A stretch of DNA of 64,000 nt from Podaxis mareebaensis (GCA_018524725.1 JAEUWP010000115.1:62001-126000), one strand, 5' to 3'. Shown: positions 1 through 13,025, counted from the stretch's first letter. Numbers and translations are program-made. The notes: generated from the letters alone by a model not told the origin.

Positions 1-683
1 CCCAAACGAGAGAAATGCATACCTGCATTCACCGGTTTCAGCAAATACCGGACAGACAGTGCCGAGATCTAATGAAGGATGTTTTGGATGTGGGGCTCTA
101 ACAGCCCTGTCGGGTTCGATAAAAGGTGCGGAATCTGATATCTCCGAGGTGTCAGGTATACGTAGGTCGTGCAGTTTCGCAGCGAGGTAAGCGGGAATGT
201 CATGGGCGAATTTACACTTTCTGTCCGTCACGCGCATCAATTAGTAGTTCAGTAGAGTTTCCACCTGATTGACACAGAACACTCACTCTCCATAATCGCA
301 CTCGGATCCATTAGCAACCTTCCAACACAAGTCGACTTCATCTCTCGTCTTCCCAAACCTTCGCCCTTTGTTCGCGCCTCGTGTGGCCTTCTTCTCTTCC
401 TTGGTCATATGCTTTCTCTGAGGCCCAGTACTCCCTTGATATCCAGGTTGTTCCTCTCTATTTCCATCCCCGCGGGTAGAGCTTGTAGCTCCCTCAGCCG
501 CATCATCATCAGGAAGACTTTGTGATGTATACGAGATCAAATACCTGTGAGGAATCATGAGAATTTGGTCGAGCCGGAATTACCGCAAGTAACGTACTCT
601 GCTTTGACAGGCGCGGTGCCAGGTGGGCATGTAACCTTACCCGCGGGTGGTAGCGTAGATGTCGTTCCTGCTGTTGCTGCCAT
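1..683 (-). CDS. DUS3: tRNA-dihydrouridine(47) synthase Dus3, 5' part
   Basis: This is the N-terminal part of Dus3, which reduces U47 of tRNAs. The gene runs off the left edge, so the catalytic TIM barrel is outside the window. Exons on the minus strand are 683-598, 544-287 and 220-23, and a donor at 22-21 leads out of the window. The start at 683 gives a short conserved leader ending in APVKAEYLI. Then come a basic stretch with GANKGRRF and a CCCH-type zinc finger (C-x5-C-x5-C, then H after CKFAHD). A second finger opens with CPVFAETGEC. Both fingers and the KGRRF element are typical of eukaryotic Dus3 and absent from Dus1, Dus2 and Dus4. The 53-bp and 66-bp introns have consensus ends and keep phase. 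The identity is solid. Only the missing 3' part limits the call. Confidence 0.88.
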
Positions 684-1110
684 TCCACGAGAATAGTGTA
701 TGTAAGTGTCAATTTACAGCTTGTCAAAAATCACAACTTAACATTCTCAAAATCTAATCACGATGTTTACGCTTATTTTCCTACTTGCGGTTCCCGCGGG
801 ATCGGACCGGCCCACGCAGGCCTTCTCGACAACCTGGCATCGACGATGCCTTGTCTACTGTCAATCACGGCCCCAGAGCCAACTCCAAAGCACAGTTTTT
901 GGGGCCATTCCAATGTCATGCCAGCTATCACGAAGACGCTTGTCAAGATTGATTGAGCTAGATTGGGGTAACTACATCCACGTCCACTACGGATCATTGT
1001 TTGTTGTCTATTAAGTATGTATCTTAACGTGACGTGAAACCGATAGGGAATTGCGAGACCCTCATGATAGATCCATAGACGTGCCACGCAGACACCCACA
1101 CTTTTTTAGA
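684..1110. other. intergenic spacer, DUS3 promoter side
   Basis: This spacer holds the 5' flank of DUS3 and the 3' flank of the first desaturase. The short open frames across it show no family motif or splice-compatible extension. I see no further gene here. Confidence 0.5.
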
Positions 1111-2913
1111 CTACTGAATTTTGGAATTCCTGACCACAGCGCGACGAGCCGCTTGGCCTTGACGATTGCGATAAAAGAGCACATCACCTGTCAAGATGCG
1201 TATCCGGTCAATGTCACCAGTATAGCCTCCGAACAATGATGAAAGCATACCTTCATCTTCGACAAACTGGCAGAAATTGTAGTTCCGCCATAATGCCTTG
1301 AAGGCTGGCGTATCATCAGAGACATAATACTCGCCGATGAACGCCTTCAGATACTGTGTCGCCTCGGGGGTATGGTAGAACGGCATTTTTGGGAAAAACT
1401 AGTTACGGAGCGATTCAGTAAAGCCGATCATCAGTACCAGACCGCCAAGCCTAGGGCGGAAGAATCAACGTACGTGATGGATCACATGAAAATGCGCAAC
1501 ATCGTGCAAGAAAAACCTTCCTTGCCAGCCTAGAATTGGCCTGTCGACAGTTGCTGCAGCGCCGCGCTGGAAGTTCCACTCCTTTCCGCGGTAATGGGGC
1601 ATCACGGGGTCAGTGTGATGAAGATATGTAATCATGATAACTAGATATGAAAGTTTAAGCAGTGCTTTTGAGCCAAAAAGAAGTGCTTACACCAGTGAGA
1701 CACCAAGAGCCAAGGAATGCCATAGTACTTGATTACAGTCGCAGTGCCGAAAAGCTTGCTTGCGTGTGAGACCGCCCAGACCATGAAGGCAATGCCAAGA
1801 TTCGATATCAACACTGCATTTCGCTGCGCAGGTGTAAATAAAACAGAATTCGCTGTCACAGACGTAGAAGTTCAGAAGATCATTGCAGAAGACCGATGTC
1901 CTGCGAATCATATCCTACTCACGATTAAAGTGGTTAGTCCATCTTGGATATGTTTTCTGTCCTGATACATTGAAAACTGCGAGAATTGAAGACCAATTAA
2001 CGTCAGTCCCTTGGAGCAACGAAAAGTTCACTCACGGAGGTAAGCAGGGAAAGCCAAGAGTTGCTGTCGGATCAACATAAATAGGGTATAGATGGGTGTA
2101 TCTCCGAGAACCTCGTCGTAGTCTAGGTTCGGGTCTCCCTCCTTCGGGAGCCCAAGGTCAGAACGCGTCTTTGGCACGTAGACCTCGTCTCTCTCCATGG
2201 AGCCATGGTTGCTGTGATGGCGGTGGTGGGAAATTTTCCAGCTAAAGTATGGAGTCCATAAGAATGTATGTGTCACCTAATTATAGAACATCAGTCAAGT
2301 TGGTGGCAGGACTGTCCGAAATGCAAGCGACGGAGACCCACGAAACCAATAATGTCGTTGACAAGTTTGTGATCGGAAAAAGCACCATGCCCACACTTGA
2401 AGTGAGAGCCATCAGTACATTCATTGCGCTATTACGGGAACTCATTCAATTACCTCGTGTCCAATGACCCAAATGCCAGTGAAAATGAGCCCCTGAAACC
2501 ACCAACTTGAGATAGCGAGTCGTCAGTATGAGAACGACAAGGCAGTAAGCGTGAGACCTACTAAATGCACCAAGCACCCCATCTAACAACTTCTGAGAGA
2601 AAGGGGGAAAGGTTTCGCATAGTGCTTGGGTCTCCAAACAGTGGGTCTATGCGAAGGGCCAGAGACCATGCTGCAGCCGCCAGCAGGAGGTCGCGGACAA
2701 GGAAGTAAAGCCCTTTCCGCGTATCTCTCACGAAGTATTTTGCAGGGATGGCAGCTCGAATGTCCCTTAAGGTCCTACGTCGAAAAGTGAATCGTCGCTT
2801 TCTTTCACTTCACGAGAAACAACACACCATTGCATCGGAGTAAAGACAGGAAGGTCGTCCTCGTTGTACTTGGTCTGAAGTCGAGACATGAAAGATGTGT
2901 TGCTGACATCCAT
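1111..2913 (-). CDS. Delta-12-type fatty acid desaturase (paralog A)
   Basis: This is a membrane-bound di-iron desaturase of the FAD2/Delta-12 family, expected in the endoplasmic reticulum and acting on oleoyl lipids. Ten exons on the minus strand join in frame: 2913-2828, 2774-2562, 2505-2454, 2395-2342, 2276-2036, 1976-1923, 1852-1691, 1640-1474, 1398-1251 and 1187-1111. They give 417 residues. All three histidine boxes are present: HECGH (about 116-120), HHRHH (152-156) and HVIHH (339-343). [14 protein letters not shown] and [13 protein letters not shown] are further family blocks. The gene looks intact. It is divergent from, and clearly paralogous to, the desaturase at 4616-7019. It differs in box 1 (HECGH against HEAGH) and box 3 (HVIHH against HIAHH), and it lacks the long C-terminal tail. 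The regiospecificity cannot be read from sequence. Fungal FAD2 paralogs include Delta-14 desaturases and Delta-12 acetylenases, so a changed product is possible. Confidence 0.92.
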
Positions 2914-4615
2914 ATTGCAAAGGCATATTTATGCATTCGGAAGACTGCCTATGATCTCGCACAAAGGATCTATTTGCCCCGGGAGTTGTGCTCCTTGTGT
3001 GTAGTCCATCAAGGAATATAAACATAGCCGGAACTTAATGCATATCAAAGAGAACGTTTAGGTGTTAAGCCGTTCCTAGGGCAAACGGAGATACCATGCT
3101 TACAGAGTACCGGTGTGAGTGCGTGTCTCCAAGAAGTTGGCGTTTGGGACCCCAACCACCGCCCGAGGGGCTAACCGCCAAGCAGTCTTACATTCAAATT
3201 GCCAACCCGTGAATGGCAGTCACGACCGAACTTGCATCGAGCTTTAGTGCTGGTACCTACACCCTAACGAGCAGTGAATTGCATGGCATTCATCGGTGAA
3301 ATGTTTGAGCCGAGGAGTAAGCATGCTCAAAAATTTCCCGTGGGACAAGAGCGTAACCAGAGAGTAAAATTGATCATCGGCCTGTCGAGCTGTAAACTGC
3401 GACGAGTTCGCCGCGACTAAAATCACAAAATGACAGGAAGAGGGACATTATCGAAGCATGAATCACCGCTATGCAGAAAAATGACATCGACATTGGGCCG
3501 TTCGATTACTGACAGGAAGTATCTGAGGGCGAGGAAGCGGAGATTCCAGCACTTGAAAATCGAAGCTTCGGTTTACAAAGGGGTAGGTATTCCCGCTGAC
3601 CGAGACCAAAGCTTCCCCCCATTATTCGCATGTGAAAGAGCCACATTGGCGCGGAGACGAGGGTGAGGGAACCTTGCACGATACTGTGTGGACCCTCTGG
3701 ACCAAAGTGACCGCAAAGTGGTGAATCCAGAACAAAGTGCGATCGTTGAGTTTGCGGCCTGCGAGCTTGATTTGCCATGATACCCACGCTACCCATATCA
3801 ACATCTTGAGTGACAGGCTTTCCGAGAAGGTTTTAGCGGAAGAAGGAGCATGCAAATCCAGAGAGCGAGGGAATGTCGTTTTCGTCTGACGATAAACTTG
3901 CGAAGTGTCATTTCTTCTCAAAGTCATGTCCCGAAATCTCCTGTGCGAAGCCCCCCGAAAACAGGCAGACTCATGCTTCTTTGGCCCCGCCACACGCTTG
4001 GTCGCATCTAGCTTTGCATTGCCCAGAGGTAGCCAGCTATAACCGGTTGTCATGACCAGTACTTGGTTACAGTTCTTTGCGCTTTGTACGGCAGATTATT
4101 GAGTATCGAGCGTGGCAGATCAGCATCGTTATGAACGAGCCTAAATTGTGTAGCTCTACATGGAGCCAGAAACTATCGAATCGGATTATATTCTACACCG
4201 ACGGTTTTGAAATCAAGGACTAGGCTGAAGGTCGCGAATTGGCAAGAAGCAGTGTGTGGAGTATGAAGTCACGTACCCGAAAGCCGGGCATGGGTGTTCG
4301 GGGTCCTGAAAGATGATGGTGACGACGTCCGGGAATACAGGCACAAGTTTAACATTAGGACACTTGAATCTGTATCACCCGTAACAGCAAATTTTGACAA
4401 CCTTCAGACCCACAAGGTAATCATTACCGCATTCTCTCACTCCAAGAAATCCAGATCTAACCTGGACTGCAGAGATCTCGCCTCGTTCAACACATGTCTA
4501 TAGGCATATCGCATCTAGCGTATATAAGTTTGGTCATGGTCCACGCTAGGATGCTGGTTCAGCGGACCTGTCCGTCCCAATCGCATTTACTTCAGCATTG
4601 ACACCCTCTGATATC
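2914..4615. other. 1.7-kb divergent intergenic region
   Basis: This region lies between the two head-to-head desaturase genes and must hold both promoters. Small open frames (for example 3622-4053 on the minus strand) have no recognisable motif and no coding character. Apart from the TATA-like box at 4521 I see nothing specific. Confidence 0.55.
4521..4528 (+). promoter_or_regulatory. TATA-like box of desaturase B
   Basis: TATATAAG lies about 90 bp upstream of the ATG at 4616, a plausible core-promoter distance for a fungal gene with a short leader. The call rests on motif and position only. Confidence 0.45.
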
Positions 4616-7019
4616 ATGTTCCTTTCCTCCCTCTTCAAGGATTCGCCTGAGTACGAAGAAAGGAAGCGCACCCCTTTTCGCCCCCCAAAAGTAAGCTTTC
4701 CACTTTCTTTCTGTCCCTCCTTGTTGACCCAGCCTTCAGGTCACCGTTGCGGATATTCGCTCGGCCATTCCTAGACACCTCTATGAGAAATCCACCCTGA
4801 AGGGCTCTTATTATTTTTGCCGAGATATCCTCTGCGTTCTAGTCCTTTACAACCTAGCAGCAAGGATCGATGACTTTGTGTCTGGCGTCTCCTCGTCTCT
4901 TCCAGCGGGACAGTTGACTCCTACTGTTCAACGGGTTCTGCTTACCGCCATCAAATGGATCTCTTGGGGTCTCTATTTTCACTGGCAAGGGATAGCCTTC
5001 GCTAGCCTATGGTGCCTAGGGCACGAAGCGGGACATGGGACTTTGTCCAACTATTCTTGGGTCAACACGTTTTTTGGTTTCACCTTACACACAGTGAGCA
5101 TTAACACCAACCCCTTAAGGTCACCACCTGACACAACAGGGCATTGACAACCTACCCGTAGTTCCTCTTGATCCCTTACTTTTCATGGCGGTCGACCCAT
5201 CACGCCCACCACGTGAGTTTCATTTGCTTCTCATCCCCAGCTTCCCGTAGCCGTCGCAGGAAATGGTTCTCATGAGTATGTTGGAGCGGCATTCACACAC
5301 CACATATGCGAGGACCTAACCGGCTCTTCAGGCCTCCGACACCAGAGTCTCTTCCCGCCTCGCTCATGTCTCTAACGAATTCGGAGATTGATACTAATGA
5401 TTCTCTGGCAATTGACAGAAAGCAACGATGTCCATGGAGCGTGATGAGAACTACGTACCCCGAACACGATCCGATTACAAGCTACCGCCACAAGGAAAAG
5501 CGCGCACTGCGGATTACGAGGAGATCTTTGAGGAGATGCCGTTATTCACACTGGGTAGAATGGTGTTGATGCAGCTACTCGGAATGCAATCGTACTTGCT
5601 CCGTAACTCCATGGGGTCTCCCATGTACCCCCCTGGCACAAATGTAAGGAGATATTGTCGTGCCAACCTCTGCGCCTCACAACTGATGGTTCTGACACCT
5701 CATAGCACTTCAGTCCTTCATCACCCCTATTCAAACCGCACGAGAGGCGCGGAATTATTGCCTCAGACATCGGACTCTGCATCATGGCCTACCTCCTCGG
5801 TATCTTCTACAACAAAGTCGGCTTTGCAGCCTTTTCCCGGTTTTATTTTGTGCCTTACCTCGTCAGTTGCTCTCTCCTGCTTTCGCACTCACAATCTGAC
5901 GATGTCAACCGAATTTAGCTCGCCAATCACTGTAAGCTTCTCCAACCCCGTGCCCGATAACCGCCATGGACCCTGAAGCTTGACTCCCTTATTTCTCTTC
6001 TATAGGGATCGTTATGCTCACATACCTGCACCATTCCGATCCCACTATCCCGCATTATCGCAGTAGGGAGTGGACTTTCCTTCGAGGTGCACTCGCCACC
6101 GTCGACAGACCCTTCCTCGGCTGGGTCGGCCGCTACTTCCTCCACAACGTTTCTCATGACCATGTAAGTCCCATGCTCTTCTGGCTGTTTCCTCCCGACC
6201 ATCCTTCTTCATCTCCTGATGTTTTTTTTTGAACTGTTATCTCCTTTTTTCTTTGAATTATGCGTGCGGATACGTGTGGGGACGTTACAACCCACATCTC
6301 GCATGTTCCTTCATCCTAATCGCCGCTCCGTACTGATGCTCACGCACTTAATTGACACGTTTTTAGATCGCCCATCACACCAACTCGACTATCCCTTTTT
6401 GTACGTATCCTGATTCTATAACCCCATTTAAAGAAAAACAAGTCTGATACACTTCGATTTATGCCTTCTTGACTCCTTGATAATGATGCCGTGCGGACAA
6501 AAATAACATCGCGATTCCACTCCCAATGCCCATCTTCAGACAACCTACCACAAGTGACCAAAGTCATTAAATCGGTTCTCGGGAACGACTACAACTACGA
6601 TTCCACCGTAAGCGCTTCTTTCTCAACCACCCTGCTTCCACACCCTGCCCTTTTTTACTATTTTGTCCGGCTCCTCGAGTCGAATCGAGTCGAGAGCTCG
6701 TTCCGACTACTCTCGGATCCTTCCACGGGTCCATATATATCCACCAATAACTCTTCCTTCGTCTTTGATTTCCACACGCATGCGGATGATCTGACCTATC
6801 GCTCACTCTTCTCCCTGCAAAATTAATAACCTGTAGAATACCTTCCGGGCGCTCTATCGCACGTTCACACAATGCTGTTTCATTGAAGACGAAGGCGATA
6901 TCGTGTTCTATAAAAATAGGAAAGGGGAGGCGGCGAGGGTTGTGGCTGATGATATTGATATTAATGATTATTCTCCGTCCGTGTCGGGGACATCGACCCA
7001 GGTGGAAGTCAGATCATGA
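4616..7019 (+). CDS. Delta-12 fatty acid desaturase (paralog B)
   Basis: This is a canonical oleate Delta-12 desaturase of the FAD2 family, converting oleoyl to linoleoyl chains in the ER membrane. Ten exons join in frame: 4616-4690, 4740-5093, 5162-5212, 5419-5643, 5706-5861, 5919-5931, 6006-6163, 6367-6400, 6540-6607 and 6837-7019. They give 438 residues. Histidine boxes are HEAGH (about 120-124), HHAHH (156-160) and HIAHH (344-348). MERDENYVPRTRSD, LHHSDPTIPHYR and ATVDRPFLGW are family hallmarks. Exon 6 is a micro-exon of only 13 nt. It is required, because it supplies the LANHW codons that join the fifth and seventh exons. The start follows the usual MFLSSLFKDSPEYE leader. Box 1 with Ala (HEAGH) is the form I associate with the main fungal Delta-12 enzyme, so B is probably the housekeeping copy and A the divergent one. 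Confidence 0.93.
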
Positions 7020-8571
7020 GCTGGGACCTTGGATGATGGGCATGTTCGACGTGGAGCACCGAACTGTGAATTGTCTGCGATTTGGAGATAACGTTGCGTC
7101 CTCTCAGATGCGCTCGGCGGCCGGCGAAATAATCTCTTGTATTGTATGATGTTACTGATGTATCATAATTAATTCACGAAATCAGTTTCTATGCATTGGG
7201 TTGGTCCATGGGGCTCAACGCACCACCTAGCGAGTCGTGCAAGTGGGTGGACCTTGTTGCGCCCCGTATCCCAAAAATGTGGGTAATTTGCATTTGACAG
7301 TACCTACGTAATGCTAAATGACAGTTGTAACGGACAGCTTTATCGACGCACTATTGAGCGCTGAGCAATGGCACAACCATATTCATCCTAGACCACTCAG
7401 ACTCATGCTCACCCTGTCTTAACAGTTAGTTTGCTTGTGGCCATATAGAAATGCAGAATACAACTCCAATAACCCAAGACCACCCGCACACATAAGCATC
7501 CACATAAGTACAGAATAAGAAATTTCCGTAAACAATCTAACTACCCCTGAAAAGGGTCAGGACAAAGTAACCTGTAACACACTATTTCATCTATACAGTA
7601 CTTATCTCCCGTCCCAAGCGACCTACTACAACGAATGGGTTTGCGATGGAGGACTTTAACTTGCAAGAACGTCACCGGCGTCGCCATTGACAGGTTTCCC
7701 CAAGGGTCAAAAGGCGACCTTATAACTGCGATCATAACCCGCCACCCGTACTCCCGACTGCGGTTACTTACTGCGGTTCAACTATGCCCGCCCAACGCGC
7801 CACCGCCCTGACTATTATGAAACGTTTGCGACGATAGTGATCAAAGGCCATACGTCTTGCCTCAAACCTGGTGGGCAATCTCAGGGAACGAAGATGAGCT
7901 CCCGAAAGACTGGACGAAGAGAAGAGGGAGTTTTAGTGGGTATCTAGCTAGACAAGAGCAAGGTCCACCCATTAGAGGATCATGTCTAGCCACACTGCCA
8001 TGGGCGTGCATAAATGCATTTCCCCCAGGTGGGCTCTTCGGATGAAACTGAGCGCACAAAGAGCGTATAAAGCCTGATCAAGGGACTGCCATGGACAGCC
8101 GCCGGAAGTCAAATAGCTCCACCAAAAAAATACCTCGCCTCGATAGGTTCTTATAACATTTCATCCCTCTCGTGAATTGAGAATAAAAATACGACCTATC
8201 TAGTACATCATCTACTAGTATCTAGATCTCTACCCGTACGTGATCATGAAATAAAGCCGATAACCAAAAGGCGTGAATGTATGAATGCATGAATGCATAA
8301 TTCGTCGTGCACAAATAAGATAGAAGAGAAGAGGAAGAAAATACGTGAAGGAAATCTCAAGCTGATTAATTTCGTTCACTACTACCAAAACCCGATCAAT
8401 GACCATAACAGAAAACTATGATCTACGGAAATCCAAGAGAAAAAGGAAAAGAAAAAAAGGAGACGGCATATATGTTAATAGAAAAAAAAAAAAAACTCAT
8501 TAATCTCGTGAGCTATTACCCCCCTCACCACCTCCAACCCCCCTCACCAGCCCAACAACCACACCCGAACC
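7020..8571. other. convergent intergenic region, no gene seen
   Basis: About 1.55 kb lies between the 3' ends of desaturase B and LCB2. Only short frames without motifs occur. It contains an A-rich stretch near 8485. I find no gene, tRNA or mobile-element ends. Confidence 0.5.
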
Positions 8572-10884
8572 TCACAGCGCAGCAACCTCAACCGCCCTCT
8601 CACAAATCTCATCAATACTCCACCTCTCACTCGGCTTAATCCCATGCTTCAAATCAAGCACATCCCCAATCTCATCACACGCCCTCAAAACCGTATCCAC
8701 ATCCTCCTTCGTATGCGCAGCACTCACACAAAACCTCACCCGACTCGTCACAAGCGGCGTCGCAGGATACGCCACAACAACAACCACAATCGGCGTCTGC
8801 CTATCCTTCATCATCCTATGGAACATATTCATCTTTCCGGGGTTAAACAACAAAAGCGGCACAATCGGCGAGGCGGGGTGGCCATAGGTGATGAACCCAA
8901 GTTTGTTCAGACCGTTGTGCAGGTAGCGCGAGTTGAATGCGAGACGGCGTAGCCGGGTTGCTCCTTCAGAGCCGGAAGAAAGGGCGGGTGGGAGTGTGAG
9001 CCATGTAGGGAGGGCACTGGGAGGTGCAGGGCCCGGGTGCGAATATTCTTCTTCGATTGCGTTATTGGGGGCAGGTGCGAGGCGGAGCGTGGAGGTAGAG
9101 GATGAGGGAGCCATGTTAGGCATGGCGACACCCATGATACTAGCCATACTAGCGATAATTTGAGTAAGGACAGCGGGGGTCATGGCTTCCGCGTAGGCAC
9201 CAGAGTGACCATGAACCCTCAGACGATCAATGAGGGCTTTGTTTCCTGCGATATAGCCGCCGGCAGCGCCGAAGGACTTTGTGAAGGTTCCCATAAGGAT
9301 ATCAATGGACCTGGGGTTAATGCCGAAATAATCTGCGACACCGCGACCGTGCGGCCCGAGAGCACCAATGGAGTGAGCCTCATCAACGAACAAGTAGAAC
9401 TGTTAACGGAATTAGCGAGGTTAAGCCGGAATCGGCGGAAACGCACCTTGTATTTCTTCTTCAACTCCATGATGGCTGGCAGGTTGACCAAAGTACCCTC
9501 CATCGAGTAGAGACCCTCGACGATAAGGAGAATTTTCTTCCAGGGACGGTGATGCTTGGGTTGACCCTGGCTGATAACTTCCCGCAGCAGCGATTCCAAA
9601 CTCTTCATATCATTATGCTTGAACATCCTGACATGTGCTCCACTGATCCTTACACCAAAACGAATAGAGGCATGGTTAAGCTCGTCGGAAATGACCAAAC
9701 AACCTTTTCCAACGAGGGCGGGAATGATGGTCGAATTAGTTGCGAAACCCATTGAACTGATAAGGGCCTCCTCCATTCCAACGAATTTGGCGACAAGGGC
9801 CTCGGTTATAGTGTGGAGATCAATAGAACCACCGGCGAGCCTAGTGCCACATGTTGAAATGCCAAATCGCCTGATCGATTCCTCCACAGCATCAGCGCAT
9901 CCACCGTGGCCCTGGGCAAAGCCGAGGTAATTGTAGGAAGAGATATTGAGGGCGCGGGTGCGACCACCGGTAAGGACCTGGGTGTGGTTGTAGTCGGGGG
10001 AGATACGGTCGAGGAGAACGATGGTGCGGCCAGCTACGCCAGTCACAGGCTGATTGAAGCACTCGTCCAGACGAGTTTTGAGACGGCGGGTATAGAACGA
10101 ATCAAAGTCTGAGTTGAGGGCTGCATAACCCTAAGATACGGGAAAGAATGCGAAGTCAGCACAATGATCATGCGAGACAGGAAAGGGAAGGATGACGTAA
10201 GGAGCGTGGTAGACCACAGGGCGTGGACGTGAACCGCAGTAACGAAGCGCAGAGATAGCACGCAGCAAACGTCTCCGAGGAGGGCGGGTGCGTGGAGTAA
10301 AGAGAGGGGGAGAGGAAGAGAAAACTCACATCTTTGGGTATCAAGTGGGCATAGGAAGAAGGATTAAGGCGTTTTCCAATAAAGTCGCGCACGTGGCCAA
10401 GACAGATTAGAATGAGATAGCTAACGTATGTTGAGAGCAGAATGTAGTATGGCGGGTCGTACTCGACATGTGAGGGGATTTCGGCACCGGGAACGTGCGC
10501 AGAGGTGTAGCGATACCTCCCGTCGGCGCAGTGGCCAAACTCTGTGTGGACGGTGGTGAAGACCTGCTCGGAAGTAGGGGGACGCGCTGGCAAGGCGAGA
10601 CCATCTTTATTGTCAAACATGGCGTCATCCTCGTTGAGAACCGTATCCTCGGAGGACGAGGTGATGGAAGAGGAGAGTGAAAGGGCTGGGGTCGACGTGG
10701 GGGAACGGTTAGCATTGTTTTGGTTGCGGGCACGCGCATCTGCTTGGCTGAGAGCGTTAAGGTAGGATGCAGCAGAGGGCATGGGACCGGAGAGGGTCTG
10801 GGAGGTGCGTTTCTTGAGGAAGGAGGCAGAGTGTGGCTTTGCAAGAGCCATGGGGGACGAGGGGAGGGGCGCGGAGATGGGCAT
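8572..10884 (-). CDS. LCB2: serine palmitoyltransferase subunit 2 (LCB2)
   Basis: This is the catalytic subunit of serine palmitoyltransferase, the PLP enzyme that condenses serine with palmitoyl-CoA to start sphingolipid synthesis in the ER. Three exons on the minus strand, 10884-10330, 10130-9447 and 9399-8572, give 688 residues. GTFTKSFGAAGGYI carries the PLP-binding lysine (about Lys454) and is specific to LCB2 rather than LCB1. FVDEAHSIGALG with the PLP-interacting Asp, the STCGTRLAGG block and the C-terminal VRFCVSAAHT block are also present. A membrane segment near residues 140-160 (YYILLSTYVSYLILI) matches the usual single N-terminal helix. The protein is longer than usual because of a Ser/Pro-rich N-terminus of about 90 residues and a low-complexity insertion after SIMGVAMPN, in frame and without splice sites. 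The gene appears intact. Confidence 0.93.
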
Positions 10885-11097
10885 GGCTGGTGGATTGGTG
10901 GGTGGTCCTGGCAGAGAACCACCTGTGAGGAAAGAAAGAGAGGGATGGAGGGTAGCAACGGGGAAGAAAACTGTTTAACGTTGGGATGGTGGGTAGTTCA
11001 GGGTCGCTTAATCTGTCCTTTCTCTCCGTTCCCACACGCTCTCCTCTAAGACCGGGCGAAACACTCCCGATGTCTCATCATTCATAAGCCACTATGA

Positions 11098-12414
11098 CTA
11101 CCATATTTCGTACCTAAACCGTCCATGCAGCCGAGTAGTCAGCTCCATGTACTCCGCTTCACTGTCTGCTGTGATGTAGCCCAGTCGTATGAATAGCTCG
11201 ATGAGTACTGGCACCACATGAGCATCTCATTTCGTGATCACGAAGTCCACGTACCGAGGCCACAGTTGGGCTTGAACAGCCCAGCGCGGAGCTTCTCAAT
11301 CACTTTGTCTTGCCTCATAAACTATACACCGTCAGCTCGGACGTTGCTCCAACCAGTGCCCTCACCCACCTCAAAGCACTCGACCTCTCCATCATGAGGC
11401 TTGGGCTCGAAGATCGATGCGTCCACATCCGGGGGCATCGCAATTTCGTACACATATTCTATTTCAGGCTGCAGCCATCCCTTTGATGTTCTCATAGATT
11501 GCTCACCGTCAGCCACGCTCCGCAGCTACTTATTTCAGCAGGAGTCACACACCGAAAGAAATAGCTGACCGCCCCAGCTGCTCGAGCATATCTCTTGACA
11601 ATCGCAGCATCCAGGCTAGCCTCCTCCATGCACTCCTTGACCAGTGACTCAAACACTCCCATCCCGCTCGGAATGCCCCCAGCCACGGTATTATCGAGCA
11701 GACCTGGGAACCTTTTACGTAGTCAGATAACGATAGATACAGCAGAACTGAGCAAGGCACATACGTCTGCTTTGTTCTCGACCTCGTCGGTACCCAAACA
11801 CTTAGACTCTTATTCCCTTGCTCATCCACGGTCTCCTTGTAAATGCTCATGTGCACTCCATACGTCACTATCCCAAACAACGCACACGCAGATCGCTCCA
11901 TCTCGAATGCATAATTCAGTTTGGTCTCGTCTCCTCCTTGCTTGGGATGATCGCGCACACCAAACGGGTCCCCATACACAGGATACAACTCTCCCCTCCA
12001 CTTTTTCGGCCCACACACATCTGCAAATAATCCTGTATCCCTCCACCTCTCACATAGCTCTTTCATCGCTTCCGTCCGTTTGCTCGGAGTATCACACCAT
12101 GCCCCGAAGCTCACACTCGGGCCCACCCTTCCATTCTTCAATAGCCGATACTCACTTTCCTCCACCCTCATATCCCATAGTTCTCGTAACCCAAGCTCTC
12201 TGCTTCGAGCATTCTCTGCTTTGAGTTGCTCAATAATGATAGGCCGTAAGAGCCCAATGATGGCGCTATCTGGTGACTCGTTCAGGTATAGCGGGATGAG
12301 CCTTTCTGCGTCGAACCCTGTCGCATTTGGTGATATTTGGCCATTGACCGGAAGATGCACGTTATCGCAGAGATTAATGAGGTCGAGATATGAGAGTCCC
12401 GGTTTGGACGACAT
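11098..12414 (-). CDS. DUF4743/Nudix hydrolase, TPK-related
   Basis: This is a Nudix hydrolase of the YJR142W/TDP-type family, with an N-terminal DUF4743 domain and a C-terminal Nudix fold. Yeast and plant members remove phosphate from damaged thiamine diphosphate derivatives. Exons on the minus strand are 12414-11765, 11711-11553, 11490-11370, 11321-11255 and 11207-11098, for 368 residues. Key blocks are FGIVTYGVHMSIY, VWVPTRSRTKQTFPGLLDN, TVAGGIPSGM and the Nudix core KECMEEA (about 242-248). The first glutamate of the textbook Nudix box is not at its usual spacing, which is a known feature of this family rather than obvious damage. The C-terminal block CGLVLIELFIRLGYIT is also conserved. 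An upstream in-frame ATG at 12432 would add six residues. The gene is in tandem with LCB2, about 210 bp upstream of its start. Confidence 0.85.
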
Positions 12415-13025
12415 GATGATGATGCCTATCAAAAGAGTGAGAAGAGACTAAGTGGTGATGGCCACGGTCAGATCATGGTCCGCGTCGGTATCCCGCAATT
12501 ATATGACTGTCATTGGAAGTATGTGGCCTGATATTATTCTTGGATTTTTCCGACGTGTACACTGCGGACGCAGCTTATTCTGAGTCATTTATTGTTCTTT
12601 CGATCGCATCAGATAGGGAGATCACGCTGTCGGACATGCATAAAGCCGGGTCTAAACAAACGCATCGCGAATGACATGACAACTCTATAGCACCGTCGAC
12701 AAACAATGACGAAATGCATTCATACGACATAGACTTTCGATGTCCCTATGTTCAACGCCCAACATATCCCCTCGTACCTGTCTATCCACCAATCGCCTTT
12801 CATTTCTTCACATCAAGAATTTCTCACACATGACCAGGTGATTCCATACACGTTGACCACAAGCTCGGACGTAGACATAACCCTTCCAGAAGACGATTCA
12901 TATAAGGACTTAGCGGGGCTTCTACCTACGTACAAGTACTATTCACTCGAGCGAAACCCAAGATTATTTCTTCCCACCCTTCTCTCTCGTCTCACAAACT
13001 ACGACAAGAGTATCAACCAGGCGCA
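12415..13025. other. divergent intergenic region
   Basis: This stretch separates the Nudix gene from the first peroxidase and holds both promoters. An open frame from 12748 overlaps the peroxidase start in another frame and has no motif. A TATA-like box at 12901-12907 is the only signal I can point to. Confidence 0.5.
12901..12907 (+). promoter_or_regulatory. TATA-like box, peroxidase 1
   Basis: TATAAGG lies 119-125 bp upstream of the ATG at 13026. The second peroxidase copy has TATAAAA at a similar distance, which supports a shared promoter layout. Confidence 0.4.

Noticed and set aside
3622..4053. Minus-strand frame of 143 codons between the desaturases
   Set aside because: No motif, no conserved start context, and several other frames overlap it.
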